The notes under the pieces: model-generated
Database searches by the model: none
Seen by the model: the letters and a program-made list of their open reading frames with translations, nothing else
Told to the model about the DNA's origin: nothing
Made by a program: the position numbers and the translations under genes
Assembly (NCBI RefSeq): GCF_018860825.1
Contig: NZ_JAHKPZ010000036.1
Span: 106,597 to 170,596, forward strand
Origin: Lacinutrix sp. C3R15
GTDB taxonomy: Bacteria > Bacteroidota > Bacteroidia > Flavobacteriales > Flavobacteriaceae
Direction of reading: 5' to 3'
DNA: 64,000 nucleotides
In this document: one piece after another, positions 61,766 through 64,000 of the stretch
How positions within the stretch are numbered: the first letter of the stretch is position 1
How the letters are laid out: every line of letters starts with the position of its first letter

Positions 61766-63784
61766 TTATTGGTTTCTTCTTGTCATTTCATCTTGTGTGA
61801 TATAACCATCTTTGTTTTTGTCTCTATTCTGAAAATTTTCTTTTAGATTTCCTTTAGCTTCAGATTTTGATATTTTTCCATCATTGTTTGTGTCCATTCT
61901 TTTGAGTATATTCGTGAAACTTGGAGGCGTGTTTTCATTTGTTTTTTCTTCCCTTTGTCGTGGTTGGTTTTGCCTTTGCTGTGTTTGGTTTCTTCCTCCT
62001 CCAATTTTAAAATCGTTACTTGGTGTTCCCATAAAACATCTGCTAGCAGAAGGAAACTCATCTGACACTACATAATAATATGTTCCGTTTGGAAATTCTG
62101 GTGTTACTCCAGTTCTTCCGTTACATTCATCTAAATCACCATAGTTATTTTGGTATTCGTAATCACGCACATATTTTCCAGAATATGTTCCGTTTGGTGC
62201 AGAAATACCATCTCCAGGTCGTTCTCCTTTTTTTAATGTGTAACTAGATTTTAATTGAACAACCTTACTCTTTGCATCCATTGGGTCTTCATAACCCATT
62301 TTATAATACATAGGAAATCCGTCTGCTGCCCAACCCACTAAAGTCATTTTGTTTTTATCAAAATCAGCAACCAATCCTGTTGGTGTTCCATGATAGTGAT
62401 ACTCGCCATTTGGTTGAACGTGAGCGTTGTTATAGTCTTCACCTAAGTTCACTTCTTCACTTAAAGGTTCAAGTGTCCATTCATGATTAGGTTCATTTGT
62501 TTCTATGTTTCTAAAATATTCGTTGGCAGAAGGCTCAAATTTCACTCCATTAATAGCAACACCAAATACATAACTTGGTCTTCCTTTATCAATTCCTAAA
62601 TCATAAACATAGGTGATTTTGTTCGCTAATGTTGGTGTTAAATCAATAGTATATTCTTTGTTTTGTTCTGTAATTGTGTTTGGATTTCCTTTTGTGGGAA
62701 ATTGACCAACAGTATGATTTGGAATAGCATTGGATTTTATAATTCGAACATCATTTTTTTTATCTTCTGTTATAGAAACTTTGTTTTGAAGTAATAGTTT
62801 TTCCTTGGAAGAGTTCTTTATTTCTGGCAAGTGTTCATTATTGTGCGAATGAGATATGCCGTTATGACTATGAACCTCATTTTCTAGCGGTAATACCATC
62901 AAATCTTTAGCGTATAAAACTGTGCCCACATAGTTTTTGCGAATTTCGGTAGATGTAGCTTCTTTATCAACATTTGTAAAGTTGAAATGTGTTAATACCA
63001 AGTTTTCAACATTAGCCTCTTTAGCCATTTGCGAACTTTCTACTAAATTTACGTGTGCTTTTTCTTTAGTTTTAGTACCGCTTCTATCGTTGTTACTTCT
63101 TGTAGCATTTCTTTTTTTTCCTAATTCAATAGCTCCACCAGAATCCATAATTAAATAATCGGCATTGTTAGCCAAAATAGGTAAGGATTTGGAGTATGTT
63201 AAATCTCCAGAAATTACAATAGATTCACCACCTACATCAAAACGATAGGCTAAGGTTTCAATCGTGTGGTTTACAGCAGTGTATGTGATTTTTATATCTC
63301 CAATATAAAGTGGAGAGTTTCCTGTCAAGTTTTTAGCTGCATAGTTGGACTTTACACTTTTTAAACTTCTTCCAGATTTTGATAATCTATACTCAATATC
63401 TTCTTTATAAATATCAATAATATTATCAATTATTGACGTTGTTTGTTTTGGGCCAGCAATAGTTGTTTTATTTCTGCCAAGTAGCGACTGAATAAAAATA
63501 GGGGCAAACTCCTCATTATGGTCTAAATGATGATGTGTAAAAAGAAAACCATCAATGTCTTTAATTTTGGTGTTAATTTTATGGAGGTTGGCTTGAGTAC
63601 CATTTCCCATATCTACTAAAATTTTAGTGTTCTTGTAGGATATCAATACAGAAGGACCCGAACGTTCTGTATTAAATTTAGGTGAGCCAGAGCCAATTAT
63701 TGTTGCCGTTAAATGGTTATTATTTTCTTGTGCAAAAAGTTTAGAGCCTAAGCAAACCATCATTAATATTAAGTATTTTATCAT
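61766..63784 (-). CDS. Fusion: metallo-beta-lactamase-fold + YHYH + EF-hand protein
   Basis: 672 residues with a signal peptide (LILMMVCLGSKLFAQ). N-terminal half: MBL fold with HxHxDH (H84, H86, D88, H89; THHHLDHNEEF), IVISGDLTYSKSL and NLVLTHFNF, as in ribonuclease-Z or arylsulfatase-like hydrolases. Middle: a YHYH domain (about 370-600; VQPNGEYHYHGTPTGLV, VGWAADGFPMYYKMGY, GECNGR-like DECNGRTG). C-terminus: two EF-hand loops (DTNNDGKISKSE, DKNKDGYITQDE) that should bind calcium. The fusion is unusual. The enzyme is exported. Confidence 0.85.
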   Translation of the reverse strand: MIKYLILMMVCLGSKLFAQENNNHLTATIIGSGSPKFNTERSGPSVLISYKNTKILVDMGNGTQANLHKINTKIKDIDGFLFTHHHLDHNEEFAPIFIQSLLGRNKTTIAGPKQTTSIIDNIIDIYKEDIEYRLSKSGRSLKSVKSNYAAKNLTGNSPLYIGDIKITYTAVNHTIETLAYRFDVGGESIVISGDLTYSKSLPILANNADYLIMDSGGAIELGKKRNATRSNNDRSGTKTKEKAHVNLVESSQMAKEANVENLVLTHFNFTNVDKEATSTEIRKNYVGTVLYAKDLMVLPLENEVHSHNGISHSHNNEHLPEIKNSSKEKLLLQNKVSITEDKKNDVRIIKSNAIPNHTVGQFPTKGNPNTITEQNKEYTIDLTPTLANKITYVYDLGIDKGRPSYVFGVAINGVKFEPSANEYFRNIETNEPNHEWTLEPLSEEVNLGEDYNNAHVQPNGEYHYHGTPTGLVADFDKNKMTLVGWAADGFPMYYKMGYEDPMDAKSKVVQLKSSYTLKKGERPGDGISAPNGTYSGKYVRDYEYQNNYGDLDECNGRTGVTPEFPNGTYYYVVSDEFPSASRCFMGTPSNDFKIGGGRNQTQQRQNQPRQREEKTNENTPPSFTNILKRMDTNNDGKISKSEAKGNLKENFQNRDKNKDGYITQDEMTRRNQ

Positions 63785-63870
63785 TTTAAATATTTTGTTT
63801 GTTAGACACTTTTTTTTCTAAATGGTTTAATTTAAAAAGGAAGTAAATTCAGACAGGTTTAGTTAAATTG

Positions 63871-64000
63871 GTTACAACGTTGTTGTGTATGATTAGTGGC
63901 GTGTTTAAGCACCTAATTTAGTAAATAAAAACTAAATATAAAATCCGCGAGGATTTTCGTAAGTAGGCGAGAACCAGCCATTAATTATACACGGCTTAAG
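63871..64000 (-). repeat. Cassette-type repeat, copy I (runs to the window end)
   Basis: Arm TTGTGTATGATTAGTGGCGT, core AAAATCCGCGAGGATTTTCG, GTAAGTAGGCGAGAACCAGC, arm ATTAATTATACACGGC. 63887-63902 pairs with 63977-63992 with two or three mismatches. The gene it would follow lies beyond the window. Confidence 0.8.

Noticed and set aside
41279..64000. CRISPR array
   Set aside because: The repeats are 110-140 bp, widely and unevenly spaced by whole genes, and no cas gene is near.

Overview
The window comes from an AT-rich member of the Bacteroidota, most likely a marine Flavobacteriaceae. The reasons are low GC, promoters of the TTG-N19-TAnnTTTG type, two secreted proteins with type IX secretion (T9SS) C-terminal sorting domains, an RteC-type regulator, and chromosomal genes typical of the family (PadR/PspC pair, trxB, CstA, DUF2807, MbnP/MbnH). 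The genus cannot be fixed. There is no rRNA, no complete tRNA and no CRISPR array.

Layout. 1-2919: heavy-metal resistance, namely the end of an RND efflux adaptor, a Fur-family regulator and a CPC-type P1B ATPase. 3009-15596: mobile-element DNA with an RteC protein, a winged-helix/excisionase-like protein, a replication-type protein and a DnaC-like ATPase. These are followed by a compact five-gene operon (5938-11367) encoding an XRE repressor, a double-GHKL histidine-kinase-like ATPase, a receiver protein, an HNH nuclease and an N6-adenine methyltransferase. Then come a structured non-coding stretch, DUF6943 and DUF2493 genes, a phage-like cassette on the minus strand, and a tRNA-3'-end-like sequence with a terminator that may be the attachment site. 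No integrase, relaxase or transfer gene is visible.

15643-41258: ordinary chromosome. It holds aldehyde dehydrogenase, thioredoxin reductase, PadR/PspC envelope genes, a copper-type MbnP/MbnH operon with an outer-membrane protein, acyl-CoA ligase, CstA, a bile-acid-symporter-like carrier, a T9SS surface protein, a TPR histidine kinase with its LytTR regulator, and a small membrane gene broken at a (TA)5 tract.

41279-64000: accessory region. Single genes or short operons, nearly all on the minus strand, are separated by copies of a 110-140 bp imperfect-palindromic repeat. The repeat lies directly behind the stop codon of one gene after another, which looks like an integron cassette array although no integrase is visible. 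The region also holds a PNGase-F-like T9SS enzyme, decayed genes (ACP phosphodiesterase, aryl-sulfate sulfotransferase, an IS110 transposase fragment), and a plus-strand LytS/LytTR system with two DUF1566 proteins. All three promoters of that system carry the same 21-bp-spaced direct repeat at the same distance from a -7-like box, so the regulator probably controls itself and both secreted proteins.
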